From: Psychroflexus sp. ALD_RP9 | GTDB lineage: Bacteria; Bacteroidota; Bacteroidia; Flavobacteriales; Flavobacteriaceae | Direction of reading: 5' to 3' | DNA length: 64,000 nucleotides | Assembly (NCBI RefSeq): GCF_017311165.1 | Contig: NZ_CP062973.1 | Span: 1,302,001-1,366,000 of the forward strand | In this document: positions 53,363 through 60,581 of the stretch, in pieces | Layout: the number at the start of each line of letters is the position of its first letter | Numbering within the stretch: the first letter of the stretch is position 1 | Program-made: the position numbers and the translations under genes | The notes under the pieces: model-generated | Databases searched by the model: none | The model's input: only the letters and a program-made list of their open reading frames with translations | Told to the model about the DNA's origin: nothing

Positions 53363-55726
53363 ATGATAAAATTTAAGCTTTTAGCGCTTTTACTTATGTT
53401 TTTGGTATCAACTGCAAATTCACAAAATTTAGCTGAAATTTCAGGACGTATATCAACCACTTCTGGAGAAGTAATTCCATTTGCTAATGTCTATTTTAAA
53501 AATACTACTATAGGTACTTCAAGTAATATTGACGGAGAATTTAAGCTTCAGCATACACCAGGTGAGTATCAGCTAATTATTAGTGCGCAAGGTTTTAGGT
53601 CTTTTAAGAAACAGGTAAAATTAAGTCTTGAACAGCCTATTCAGTTAGATGTGGTTTTAACTGAAGATGCCTTAGGGCTCGACGAAATTATCATTTCAGC
53701 AACGCGTAATCGAGTAAAACGACGAGAAGCTCCCGTTGTAGTTTCTACTGTTGGGCCAAAGTTATTTAACGCCACACAATCTTTGTCTCTTGCTGATGGG
53801 CTACAGTTTTCGCCTGGTTTACGGGTAGAAAATAATTGTCAAAATTGTGGGTTTACACAAGTAAGACTAAATGGTTTAGATGGAAGCTATACACAGATAT
53901 TAGTCAATAGCCGGCCGATTTTCTCTTCATTATTAGGCGTGTATGGTTTAGAGCAAATCCCTAGTAATATTATAGATCGGGTTGAAGTAGTAAGAAGTGG
54001 TGGTTCCGCTTTATATGGATCTAATGCAATTGCAGGTACTGTAAATGTGATTACTAAAGACCCAGTGTTAAATACTTGGGAAATCGGATCTAACCTAAGT
54101 TACATTGACGGTCAAGCTTTTGATAGATTGCTTAATTTTAATTCATCGAGTGTGGCAAATGATTTAAATAGTGGTGTTACTTTTTTTGGGAATTACCGAA
54201 ACCGCCAGTCTTACGACGCCAACAGTGATGGATTTACAGAAATCGTTGAGCTAACCAATACTACTTTTGGGAGTAATGCCTATTTTAAACCAACTAACTT
54301 AAGTCGAATTGGCTTAAACCTAACAGCTATAAGAGAATATCGTCGTGGTGGAGATCGTTTAGATCTAGCGCCCCAATTTACAGATGTAACCGAAGAATTA
54401 GACCACGATACTTTTATTGGTGGTATAGATTACACGTTAAATTCGGCAGATCAAACCAAAACATTAGAGTTATTTACTTCTGTTTCACACACCAACCGCC
54501 AAAGTTATTATGGCGGTTTAGGCGGCGGAAGAACAGCTCAAGACAGTATATCGGCTAACAATGCCTTTGGTACGACTAAAGATTTAGCATGGGTTAATGG
54601 GGCAAAATTTTCAAAGATCTTCAAAAATCAAGATGTATTAACAACTGGGATTGATATTAATCATAGCCGTACAGAAGATGAAATTTTAGGTTATAATCGT
54701 TTGATTGATCAAGAAGTTAATACCTATGCCACCTATGGTCAGTACCAATGGAATATTAATTCTAGATTAGAGGCTTTAATTGGGGCTAGACTTGATTACA
54801 TTGCTGTCGACGGGCTTTACCAAGTTGAATCGATTTCAAGAAGCGTAGATCTTGATCAAACCGCATTATCCCCAAGATTAACTCTAAATTATAAATGGAC
54901 CGATAAAATTCGTTTACGTGCTGGGTATGCGCGTGGTTTTCGAGCACCACAAGCCTTTAATGAAGACTTACATGTAGCTGGAGTAGGTGGTGAACAACAG
55001 TTTGTTATCCTTTCGGAAGAATTAGAGACTGAATATTCTGATGCGTTTACAGCTTCAATTAATCTTTCAGAAATTAAGCAACAGCAGCAGTACGATGTCT
55101 TGGTTGAAGGATTTTATACACAACTCAATAACCCGTTTACCATTATAAGCACAGGAAGCAGCCTGCCTAATGGATCGCTATTGGAAGAAGTTAGAAACGG
55201 TAGCGGCGCGCGAGTTTATGGAACTAATATTGAGTTGAAGTATTCTCCAAATTCAGTGTATCGGTTTCAACTTGGTGCAACATATCAGCAAACCGCCTAC
55301 GAAGAATCGCAGTTACTTTACGAAGCACCGCCAGCTTCTGGAGAATCTGATGTGTTCATCGATTCATTTGTTCGTAATCCTGATTGGTATGGCTTTTTTA
55401 CGGCTAATTTTCAACCTAGTGAGGCCTTTAATATAGATTTAACTGGTAATCTAACAGGCGAAATGCAAGTTCCTAGAGTGGTAAACTCTAATGGATTAAT
55501 TCAATTAAATAAATCGCCTGTATTTTTTGATTTAAATTTAAAAGTCGAAAAACACTGGGACATAAGCGATTTATTTATGATGACTTTATCTGGAGGCATT
55601 CGTAATTTATTTAACAGCTATCAAGACGATTTTGATCGAGGAGCCACGCGAGATTCTGAATATATTTATGGACCTGGTTTGCCACGAACTGTATTTGTAG
55701 GCTTAAAGTTTGGTAAATTACATTAA
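53363..55726 (+). CDS. TonB-dependent receptor with carboxypeptidase-like domain
   Basis: A 787-residue receptor. It has a signal peptide (MIKFKLLALLLMFLVSTANSQ), a carboxypeptidase-like regulatory domain (about 25-105, with FANVYFKNTTIGTSSNIDGE), and a plug with ENNCQNCGFTQVRLNGLDG, a CxxC-bearing stretch seen in a distinct receptor group. GSALYGSNAIAGTVNVITKD and a barrel ending RTVFVGLKFGKLH follow. The ligand is unknown. The adjacent thioredoxin-like gene and the CxxC in the plug raise the possibility that the ligand or the receptor is redox sensitive (for example a metal). It has its own promoter and shares the locus with the HmuY system. Confidence 0.85.
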   Translation: MIKFKLLALLLMFLVSTANSQNLAEISGRISTTSGEVIPFANVYFKNTTIGTSSNIDGEFKLQHTPGEYQLIISAQGFRSFKKQVKLSLEQPIQLDVVLTEDALGLDEIIISATRNRVKRREAPVVVSTVGPKLFNATQSLSLADGLQFSPGLRVENNCQNCGFTQVRLNGLDGSYTQILVNSRPIFSSLLGVYGLEQIPSNIIDRVEVVRSGGSALYGSNAIAGTVNVITKDPVLNTWEIGSNLSYIDGQAFDRLLNFNSSSVANDLNSGVTFFGNYRNRQSYDANSDGFTEIVELTNTTFGSNAYFKPTNLSRIGLNLTAIREYRRGGDRLDLAPQFTDVTEELDHDTFIGGIDYTLNSADQTKTLELFTSVSHTNRQSYYGGLGGGRTAQDSISANNAFGTTKDLAWVNGAKFSKIFKNQDVLTTGIDINHSRTEDEILGYNRLIDQEVNTYATYGQYQWNINSRLEALIGARLDYIAVDGLYQVESISRSVDLDQTALSPRLTLNYKWTDKIRLRAGYARGFRAPQAFNEDLHVAGVGGEQQFVILSEELETEYSDAFTASINLSEIKQQQQYDVLVEGFYTQLNNPFTIISTGSSLPNGSLLEEVRNGSGARVYGTNIELKYSPNSVYRFQLGATYQQTAYEESQLLYEAPPASGESDVFIDSFVRNPDWYGFFTANFQPSEAFNIDLTGNLTGEMQVPRVVNSNGLIQLNKSPVFFDLNLKVEKHWDISDLFMMTLSGGIRNLFNSYQDDFDRGATRDSEYIYGPGLPRTVFVGLKFGKLH

Positions 55727-55739
55727 TAACTCGCTTTAA

Positions 55740-56213
55740 ATGAGATTAATTTACATCTGTTGTTTTTTAATGATTTTAGGCCTTCAGTCTAAAACTTATG
55801 CGCAAATGCAGTGGAAAAGTTTAGATAGCTTACAGTCTAAATTATTAAATGAAGAAATTGAAAAACCCATTTTTATTTTTTTTACGGCTAATTGGTGCGT
55901 GTATTGTCAAAAAATGAAACAAGCTGCATTTCAATCGCCAAAGCTTGTTAAAATATTAGAGTCTAATTATTTTTCAGTCGAGATAGACGTTCATTACCCC
56001 GAATCAATTCAATTAAGTCATTATACTTTTAAAAACTCAGGAATAGGTTATTACCGAAGACCTTTTCATGATTTAGCACTTCAACTTGCTCAACGTTCTC
56101 AAGATCAATTTAGTTTACCATTTCTAGTTATTCTTAACCCAGATTTAAGTGTTCAGCGTCGTGCTTTTTCCTATTTATCGCCAAAACAATTAATGTTATT
56201 TTTACAACACTGA
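55740..56213 (+). CDS. secreted thioredoxin-like protein
   Basis: A 157-residue protein with a signal peptide (MRLIYICCFLMILGLQSKTYAQ). The active site reads FFTANWCVYCQKMKQAAF with WCxxC near residues 52-56. SLPFLVILNPD supplies the cis-proline loop. It resembles periplasmic thiol reductases of the DsbD-gamma/thioredoxin-7 type. It follows the TonB receptor by 13 bases and so is co-transcribed. It may keep the CxxC plug of that receptor or its ligand reduced. Confidence 0.8.
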   Translation: MRLIYICCFLMILGLQSKTYAQMQWKSLDSLQSKLLNEEIEKPIFIFFTANWCVYCQKMKQAAFQSPKLVKILESNYFSVEIDVHYPESIQLSHYTFKNSGIGYYRRPFHDLALQLAQRSQDQFSLPFLVILNPDLSVQRRAFSYLSPKQLMLFLQH

Positions 56214-56222
56214 TTAAATAGC

Positions 56223-56242
56223 TATGTGACTTTTATCACATA
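56223..56242. promoter_or_regulatory. CRP/FNR-type operator
   Basis: TATGTGA and TCACATA are perfect inverted 7-bp arms separated by 6 bases; the core is TGTGA-N6-TCACA, the CRP consensus. The centre is about 42 bases upstream of the expected start for the -7 element at 56262, the position for class II activation. Confidence 0.55.
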
Positions 56243-56261
56243 TCAAGAGTCTTGAAGCAAT

Positions 56262-56287
56262 TAACTTTGTAATGTAAATTTTTTACA
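56262..56287 (+). promoter_or_regulatory. -7 element and leader hairpin of the DUF2490 gene
   Basis: TAACTTTG (56262-56269) matches TAnnTTTG. It is followed by the inverted repeat TGTAAA-TTT-TTTACA at 56273-56287, which ends directly at the ATG (56288). The same start-codon-abutting design appears at 19767-19785. Confidence 0.5.
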
Positions 56288-57007
56288 ATGCTAAGGTTTT
56301 TTTTTGTTTTCATTTTATTTCTCAATTTGAATTATGTTCTTGCACAAACCAAATCAGTAGAACATCAAGATTTACTTTGGACCAGATACTTGGTTAACTT
56401 TGAAGTTGATGAAAAATGGACGCCTTTTTTAGACGTAGAAGAACGCATGTATATGTTTCCGTTTCGTCAGCATCAGTTTTTACCAAGTATTGGGGTAAAT
56501 TATCAATTAAATAGTGGTTTTAGTTTAACACCAGCCTTATTGTATTTTGAAATGCTTACACCTCAAGACCCAGAAGCCGTGAGTAAAGAGATTCAGCGAG
56601 AATGGCGACCACAATTAGCACTAAATTTTAAACACAATATCACGTCTACAAGATTAACATTTTTAAGTCGTTTTAAATCAGAGTTGCGATTTAAAAAACT
56701 TTCAACCGAAAATAGTTATAAGTATCGGTTGCTACGTTTACGCATGCGTATGGGTTTATCTTACCAAATTAACGAAAAATATACAGCAAAGGTATTAGAA
56801 GAAATTTTAATTAATGCTGGAGATCAAGTGGTAAATAACGTATTTGACCAAAACCGACTTTCAGCTGAAATAGCTTACAAGATAAGTCCAAAATTTAAAC
56901 TTATAACTGGTTATATGTATTGGTTTCAGCAGCGTGCAAGTGGTATTGATTTTTTTAGCAGGGATATTATTTATTTTACATTAAAGCATAATTTAAAGTT
57001 ATACTAG
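56288..57007 (+). CDS. DUF2490 outer-membrane protein
   Basis: A 239-residue protein with a signal peptide (MLRFFFVFILFLNLNYVLAQ). The mature part is a predicted beta-barrel of alternating strands (WTRYLVNFEVDEKWTPFLDV, FLPSIGVNYQLNSGFSLTP, KFKLITGYMYWFQQ). It ends in an aromatic-rich strand (YFTLKHNLKLY) as expected for outer-membrane insertion. It fits DUF2490. The function is unknown. It has its own promoter and a CRP-type site at the class II position. Confidence 0.78.
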   Translation: MLRFFFVFILFLNLNYVLAQTKSVEHQDLLWTRYLVNFEVDEKWTPFLDVEERMYMFPFRQHQFLPSIGVNYQLNSGFSLTPALLYFEMLTPQDPEAVSKEIQREWRPQLALNFKHNITSTRLTFLSRFKSELRFKKLSTENSYKYRLLRLRMRMGLSYQINEKYTAKVLEEILINAGDQVVNNVFDQNRLSAEIAYKISPKFKLITGYMYWFQQRASGIDFFSRDIIYFTLKHNLKLY

Positions 57008-57048
57008 CTGATTCAGGACTTACGAAAAGAAAAATCTGATTAAAAATT

Positions 57049-57080
57049 AAAAGCCTTTCATATCAAAATGAAAGGCTTTT
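57049..57080. terminator. bidirectional terminator between DUF2490 and the tRNA
   Basis: AAAAGCCTTTCAT and ATGAAAGGCTTTT form a perfect 13-bp stem around ATCAAA. It can serve the DUF2490 gene and the tRNA transcript on the minus strand. Confidence 0.8.
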
Positions 57081-57087
57081 GTTGTTG

Positions 57088-57161
57088 TGGGCCCACCTGG
57101 GCTCGAACCAGGGACTTTCTGATTATGAGTCAGATACTCTAACCAGCTGAGTTATAGGCCC
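57088..57161 (-). tRNA. tRNA with CAU anticodon (Met or Ile2)
   Basis: A 74-base cloverleaf on the minus strand. The acceptor stem is GGGCCTA with TGGGCCC, the anticodon arm TCTGA-CTCATAA-TCAGA gives anticodon CAU, and the T-arm is CCTGG-TTCGAGC-CCAGG. The 3' CCA is not encoded (discriminator A followed by CAAC). The sequence does not decide between elongator Met and lysidine-modified Ile2; it is not an initiator because the acceptor has a normal first pair. It lies downstream of the epimerase gene on the same strand. Confidence 0.93.
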
Positions 57162-57242
57162 AAGTCAAAAAATTGACTTTAAAGGATGGCAAAAATAAAC
57201 ATAAGTTTAATTACAGCCAAACTATTTTTTATTAATCGATAT

Positions 57243-57647
57243 TTAATCTGTACGCTCTTGGCATAACTCTACCAAAACCCCATGATTAGATTTAGGGTGT
57301 AAAAAAACAATTCGCTTGTTGTCAGCACCCTTTTTTGGTTGGTCACTGATGAGTTGATAACCTTCATTTTTTAGGCGTTCAATTTCGGCCTCAATATCTT
57401 CAACAGAAAACGCAATATGGTGTATGCCTTCACCTTTTTTAGCAATATATTTAGCAATTGGGCTATCATCTCTTGTGGCGGCAAGCAACTCAATTTTACT
57501 TTCTCCAGATTTAAAAAATAGGGTTGCAACACCTTCACTATCTACATTTTCAGTTTTATATGGTTTTTCTTGCATTAAAACTTCGTATGTTTTAGCTGCA
57601 TCTTCTAAATTTGAAACTGCTATACCAATATGTTCAATTTTTTTCAT
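57243..57647 (-). CDS. mce: methylmalonyl-CoA epimerase
   Basis: A 134-residue protein of the glyoxalase/vicinal oxygen chelate fold. Metal and substrate residues lie in IEHIGIAVSNLEDA, GEGIHHIAFSVEDI and HGVLVELCQ. It racemises methylmalonyl-CoA between succinate and propionyl-CoA. The upstream region on the same strand has no clear -7 element. It is divergent from rbfA with 52 bases between the start codons. Confidence 0.92.
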   Translation of the reverse strand: MKKIEHIGIAVSNLEDAAKTYEVLMQEKPYKTENVDSEGVATLFFKSGESKIELLAATRDDSPIAKYIAKKGEGIHHIAFSVEDIEAEIERLKNEGYQLISDQPKKGADNKRIVFLHPKSNHGVLVELCQERTD

Positions 57648-57687
57648 GCCTGAATTCAGTTTTGTATCTTACAAAAGTATAAAAACT

Positions 57688-57695
57688 TACCTTTG
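57688..57695 (+). promoter_or_regulatory. -7 element (TACCTTTG) abutting the rbfA start codon
   Basis: TACCTTTG ends 4 bases before the rbfA ATG at 57700, so a transcript starting at the usual distance would carry little or no leader. Confidence 0.5.
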
Positions 57696-57699
57696 CAGT

Positions 57700-58092
57700 A
57701 TGGAAACAAATAGACAGAAAAAAATTAGTGGTTTACTTCAACAAGATTTGGCTGAAGTTATACAACAAATTTTACGAGATGCAGGTACTCATAATATTGT
57801 AGTTTCAGTTACTAAAGTTCGAGTAACGCCCGATTTACTTCAAGCAAAAGCTTATCTCAGTATTTTTCCGCCTTCAAAAGCTGAGCCAGTGATGACCGAA
57901 ATTCAATCGCTTCGTAAAACAATTAAACATGCCATTGCTCAGCGTACTAAACAGCAATTGCGCCGAATGCCAGATTTGTTATTGTTTAATGATGATTCTA
58001 TTGAGTATATTAATGACATAGAAGAAGCATTTAAAGGTAAAAACAACCCCATAAAAAATCCAGACTTACTAGACGACTCTAAAAAAAGGTGA
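57700..58092 (+). CDS. rbfA: ribosome-binding factor A
   Basis: A 130-residue protein of usual length (METNRQKKISGLLQQDL). The KH-like fold region contains VSVTKVRVTPDLLQAKAYLSIFP and the C-terminus RRMPDLLLFNDDSIEYINDI. It helps mature the 30S subunit. The ATG at 57700 fits the family N-terminus; longer upstream readings in this frame lie inside the mce gene. The last 4 bases overlap the permease gene, giving translational coupling. Confidence 0.93.
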   Translation: METNRQKKISGLLQQDLAEVIQQILRDAGTHNIVVSVTKVRVTPDLLQAKAYLSIFPPSKAEPVMTEIQSLRKTIKHAIAQRTKQQLRRMPDLLLFNDDSIEYINDIEEAFKGKNNPIKNPDLLDDSKKR

Positions 58093-59282
58093 ACGTTTCT
58101 CTGTACATTGCCAAGCGCTATTTATTTTCAAAAAGCAAGCATAATGCAATTAATATTATTAGTAGCATTGCTGCTTTAGGTGTTATAGCAAGTACGTTTG
58201 CACTATTTGTGGTATTATCTGTTTTTTCAGGTTTAAAAGAGTTTAGTTTATCTTTTACTAATGCTTACGATCCAGATTTAAAAGTTATTCCAACCCAAAA
58301 AAAGCACTTCAACTTAACCGAAAATCAAGCTGAAGAAATTTTAAACATACCTGGCGTTAAGGTTGTTTCTAGAGTGCTTCAAGAACGTGTTTTGCTTCAA
58401 TTTAAAGATAAAACTGCTCCTGCATACTTTAAGGCGGTCGACACTAATTATGCTAAAATTAACGCTGTTACAAGTCAAGTTATTTACGGCGAATGGTTTG
58501 GTAAAAACCTTTATCAAGTGGTAATTGGTTCACGTCTACAGCGTGACTTGTCAGTCGGAATACGTGATTACGCTGGCTTACTTAATATTTATGTGCCAAA
58601 ACCAGGAAAAGGACAAATTTTAGATATTAATCAAGCTTTTAAAAAGGCTAGTACAAGTGTTGTAGGTGTGTTTAATTTAACCGAAGAACTTGATCAAAAT
58701 TATATTATTGGTGACATTAATATTGCAAAAGAATTGCTAAATACAACTGAAGATGAAGTGACTGCGTTAGAGTTGAAACTTTCAGCAGAAGCTAATGAGG
58801 CTAACATAGTTGAAGCGATTACTCAAATTATTCCTACACCTATTGAAGTAAAAAATCGTATTGCCTTAAATGATAGCCTTCATAAAATGCTCAATACAGA
58901 AAACTTAGCGGTTTACCTTATTTTTACTTTGGTTATTATTATTGCTTTATTTAATGTTATTGGCTCAATTTCAATGGCGATTCTTGACAAGCGAGAACAT
59001 GTAAAGGTGTTGTGTAATTTAGGTTTTACTAAAGGAAAACTTATGAATATCTTTTTTTATCAAGGAACACTTATGAGTGTACTTGGTGGTGTAATGGGTT
59101 TAATCTTAGGTTTGATTTTGGTTTTCTTACAACAGCAATTTAGTCTTATTATGTTTACACCTAACTTAGCCTATCCGGTTAAAATAGAAGTGGTAAATAT
59201 ACTTATCGTATTTATTACAATTTCAGTATTAGGCGCATTAGCATCAAGGATAGCTGCGAGTCGGGTAAAGAAAATTATTTAA
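58089..59282 (+). CDS. LolC/LolE-like ABC transporter permease
   Basis: A 397-residue membrane protein. One N-terminal helix (HNAINIISSIAALGVIAS) precedes a large extracytoplasmic domain (about 45-265). An FtsX-type module of three helices (YLIFTLVIIIALFNVIGSI, MSVLGGVMGLILGLILVF, VNILIVFITISVLGAL) follows. The pattern matches LolC/E lipoprotein-release permeases; the partner ATPase is not adjacent. The GTG start sits in GTGA, overlapping the rbfA stop. It converges with dusB 11 bases downstream. Confidence 0.85.
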   Translation: MNVSLYIAKRYLFSKSKHNAINIISSIAALGVIASTFALFVVLSVFSGLKEFSLSFTNAYDPDLKVIPTQKKHFNLTENQAEEILNIPGVKVVSRVLQERVLLQFKDKTAPAYFKAVDTNYAKINAVTSQVIYGEWFGKNLYQVVIGSRLQRDLSVGIRDYAGLLNIYVPKPGKGQILDINQAFKKASTSVVGVFNLTEELDQNYIIGDINIAKELLNTTEDEVTALELKLSAEANEANIVEAITQIIPTPIEVKNRIALNDSLHKMLNTENLAVYLIFTLVIIIALFNVIGSISMAILDKREHVKVLCNLGFTKGKLMNIFFYQGTLMSVLGGVMGLILGLILVFLQQQFSLIMFTPNLAYPVKIEVVNILIVFITISVLGALASRIAASRVKKII

Positions 59283-59293
59283 ATGCTTGAAGG

Positions 59294-60289
59294 TTAAACT
59301 GCAAAATTAAAATCACCAAATTTTTCTTCAACTTCATTAAAGGTATCATAAACATCTTCAGCACGGTCAGATGTTACCATTTTCATGCGGTATTCTTTAA
59401 AATGCGGAATTCCTTTAAAGTAATTGGTATAATGGCGTCTTGTTTCAAAAACGCCTAATTTTTCGCCTTTCCAATCAATCGACATTTCTAAATGTCTTCT
59501 AGCTACTTCAACGCGTTCTTGAAGTGTTGGTGGTGGCAAATGTTTTCCAGTTTCAAAAAAGTGCTTCACTTCTCTAAAAAACCATGGATAACCAATGCTT
59601 GCTCGGCCAATCATAGCGCCATCTAGTCCATATTGGTCACGCATTTCTACAGCGCGTTCGGGAGTATTTACATCTCCATTACCAAAAACAGGAATATGCA
59701 TACGAGGATTGTTTTTAACTTCAGCAATTGGTCGCCAATCAGCATCTCCTTTATACATTTGCGCGCGTGTTCGACCATGAATTGAAATAGCCTGGCAGCC
59801 TACATCTTGAAGTCGTTCGGCAACTTCAATAATTTTAATAGAATCATGATCCCAACCTAGACGCGTTTTAACAGTAATTGGTAAATTGGTGTGTTTAACC
59901 ATGGCTTCAGTTAGTTCAACCATCAAGTCAATATCTTTTAAAATACCAGCGCCAGCGCCTTTAGAGACCACTTTTTTAACAGGACAACCAAAGTTAATAT
60001 CTATAATATCAGGCTTGGTTTTCTCAACAATTTCAACGGAGCGTAACATCGATTCAAGGTTAGCACCAAAAATTTGTATACCAACTGGACGTTCTTTTTC
60101 GTAAATGTCAAGTTTTTGAACACTTTTTGCCGCATCACGAATTAAACCTTCAGAAGAGACAAACTCTGTATAAACCACATCAGCGCCTTGTTCTTTACAC
60201 AAAGCTCTAAATGGTGGATCACTAACATCTTCCATCGGTGCTAGAAGTAACGGGAAGTCGCCTACATCAATCGGTCCTATTTTTGCCAC
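59294..60289 (-). CDS. dusB: tRNA-dihydrouridine synthase
   Basis: A 331-residue flavoenzyme with the DUS signatures LLAPMEDVSDPPFRALC, DINFGCPVKKVVSKGAG, VKTRLGWD, SIHGRTRAQMYKGDADW, and GNGDVNTPERAVEM followed by DGAMIGRASIGYPWFF. The catalytic Cys is in GCPVKK. It reduces uridines in tRNA. A -7 element (TAATTTTG, 60305-60312 on the minus strand) lies 15 bases upstream of the ATG. Confidence 0.94.
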   Translation of the reverse strand: MAKIGPIDVGDFPLLLAPMEDVSDPPFRALCKEQGADVVYTEFVSSEGLIRDAAKSVQKLDIYEKERPVGIQIFGANLESMLRSVEIVEKTKPDIIDINFGCPVKKVVSKGAGAGILKDIDLMVELTEAMVKHTNLPITVKTRLGWDHDSIKIIEVAERLQDVGCQAISIHGRTRAQMYKGDADWRPIAEVKNNPRMHIPVFGNGDVNTPERAVEMRDQYGLDGAMIGRASIGYPWFFREVKHFFETGKHLPPPTLQERVEVARRHLEMSIDWKGEKLGVFETRRHYTNYFKGIPHFKEYRMKMVTSDRAEDVYDTFNEVEEKFGDFNFAV

Positions 60290-60304
60290 AGCATTAAATT
60301 TTTA

Positions 60305-60312
60305 CAAAATTA
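60305..60312 (-). promoter_or_regulatory. -7 promoter element (TAATTTTG) of dusB
   Basis: On the minus strand TAATTTTG matches TAnnTTTG, 15 bases before the dusB ATG. The remaining 220 bases up to the ileS promoter show no other recognisable feature. Confidence 0.5.
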
Positions 60313-60528
60313 CGTTTTTTGAAGTTGACTTAAAAAAAAATTGAAACTTTCACACTTCAGTTAGTTATCAAATTTCGTGAAAATGGGTTTAAAATTTAAC
60401 TTCACACCTTATTCAATTCATTGTTTTAAAGAGGTTTTAAATAATTTAGGGTTTTAATTTTTCAATTTATGTTACCCAAAATTTACCGAGTTAATAAACA
60501 AATTTGAATATCAGCTTAGTTTCTCATA

Positions 60529-60556
60529 TTGAGTTAAGTAAAATTCATTATTTTCG
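60529..60556 (+). promoter_or_regulatory. promoter of ileS
   Basis: TTG (60529-60531), 17 bases and TATTTTCG (60549-60556), one base off TAnnTTTG, lie 25 bases before the ATG at 60582. Confidence 0.4.
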
Positions 60557-60581
60557 CAAATCATTTGAAATCTGTGTTAAA

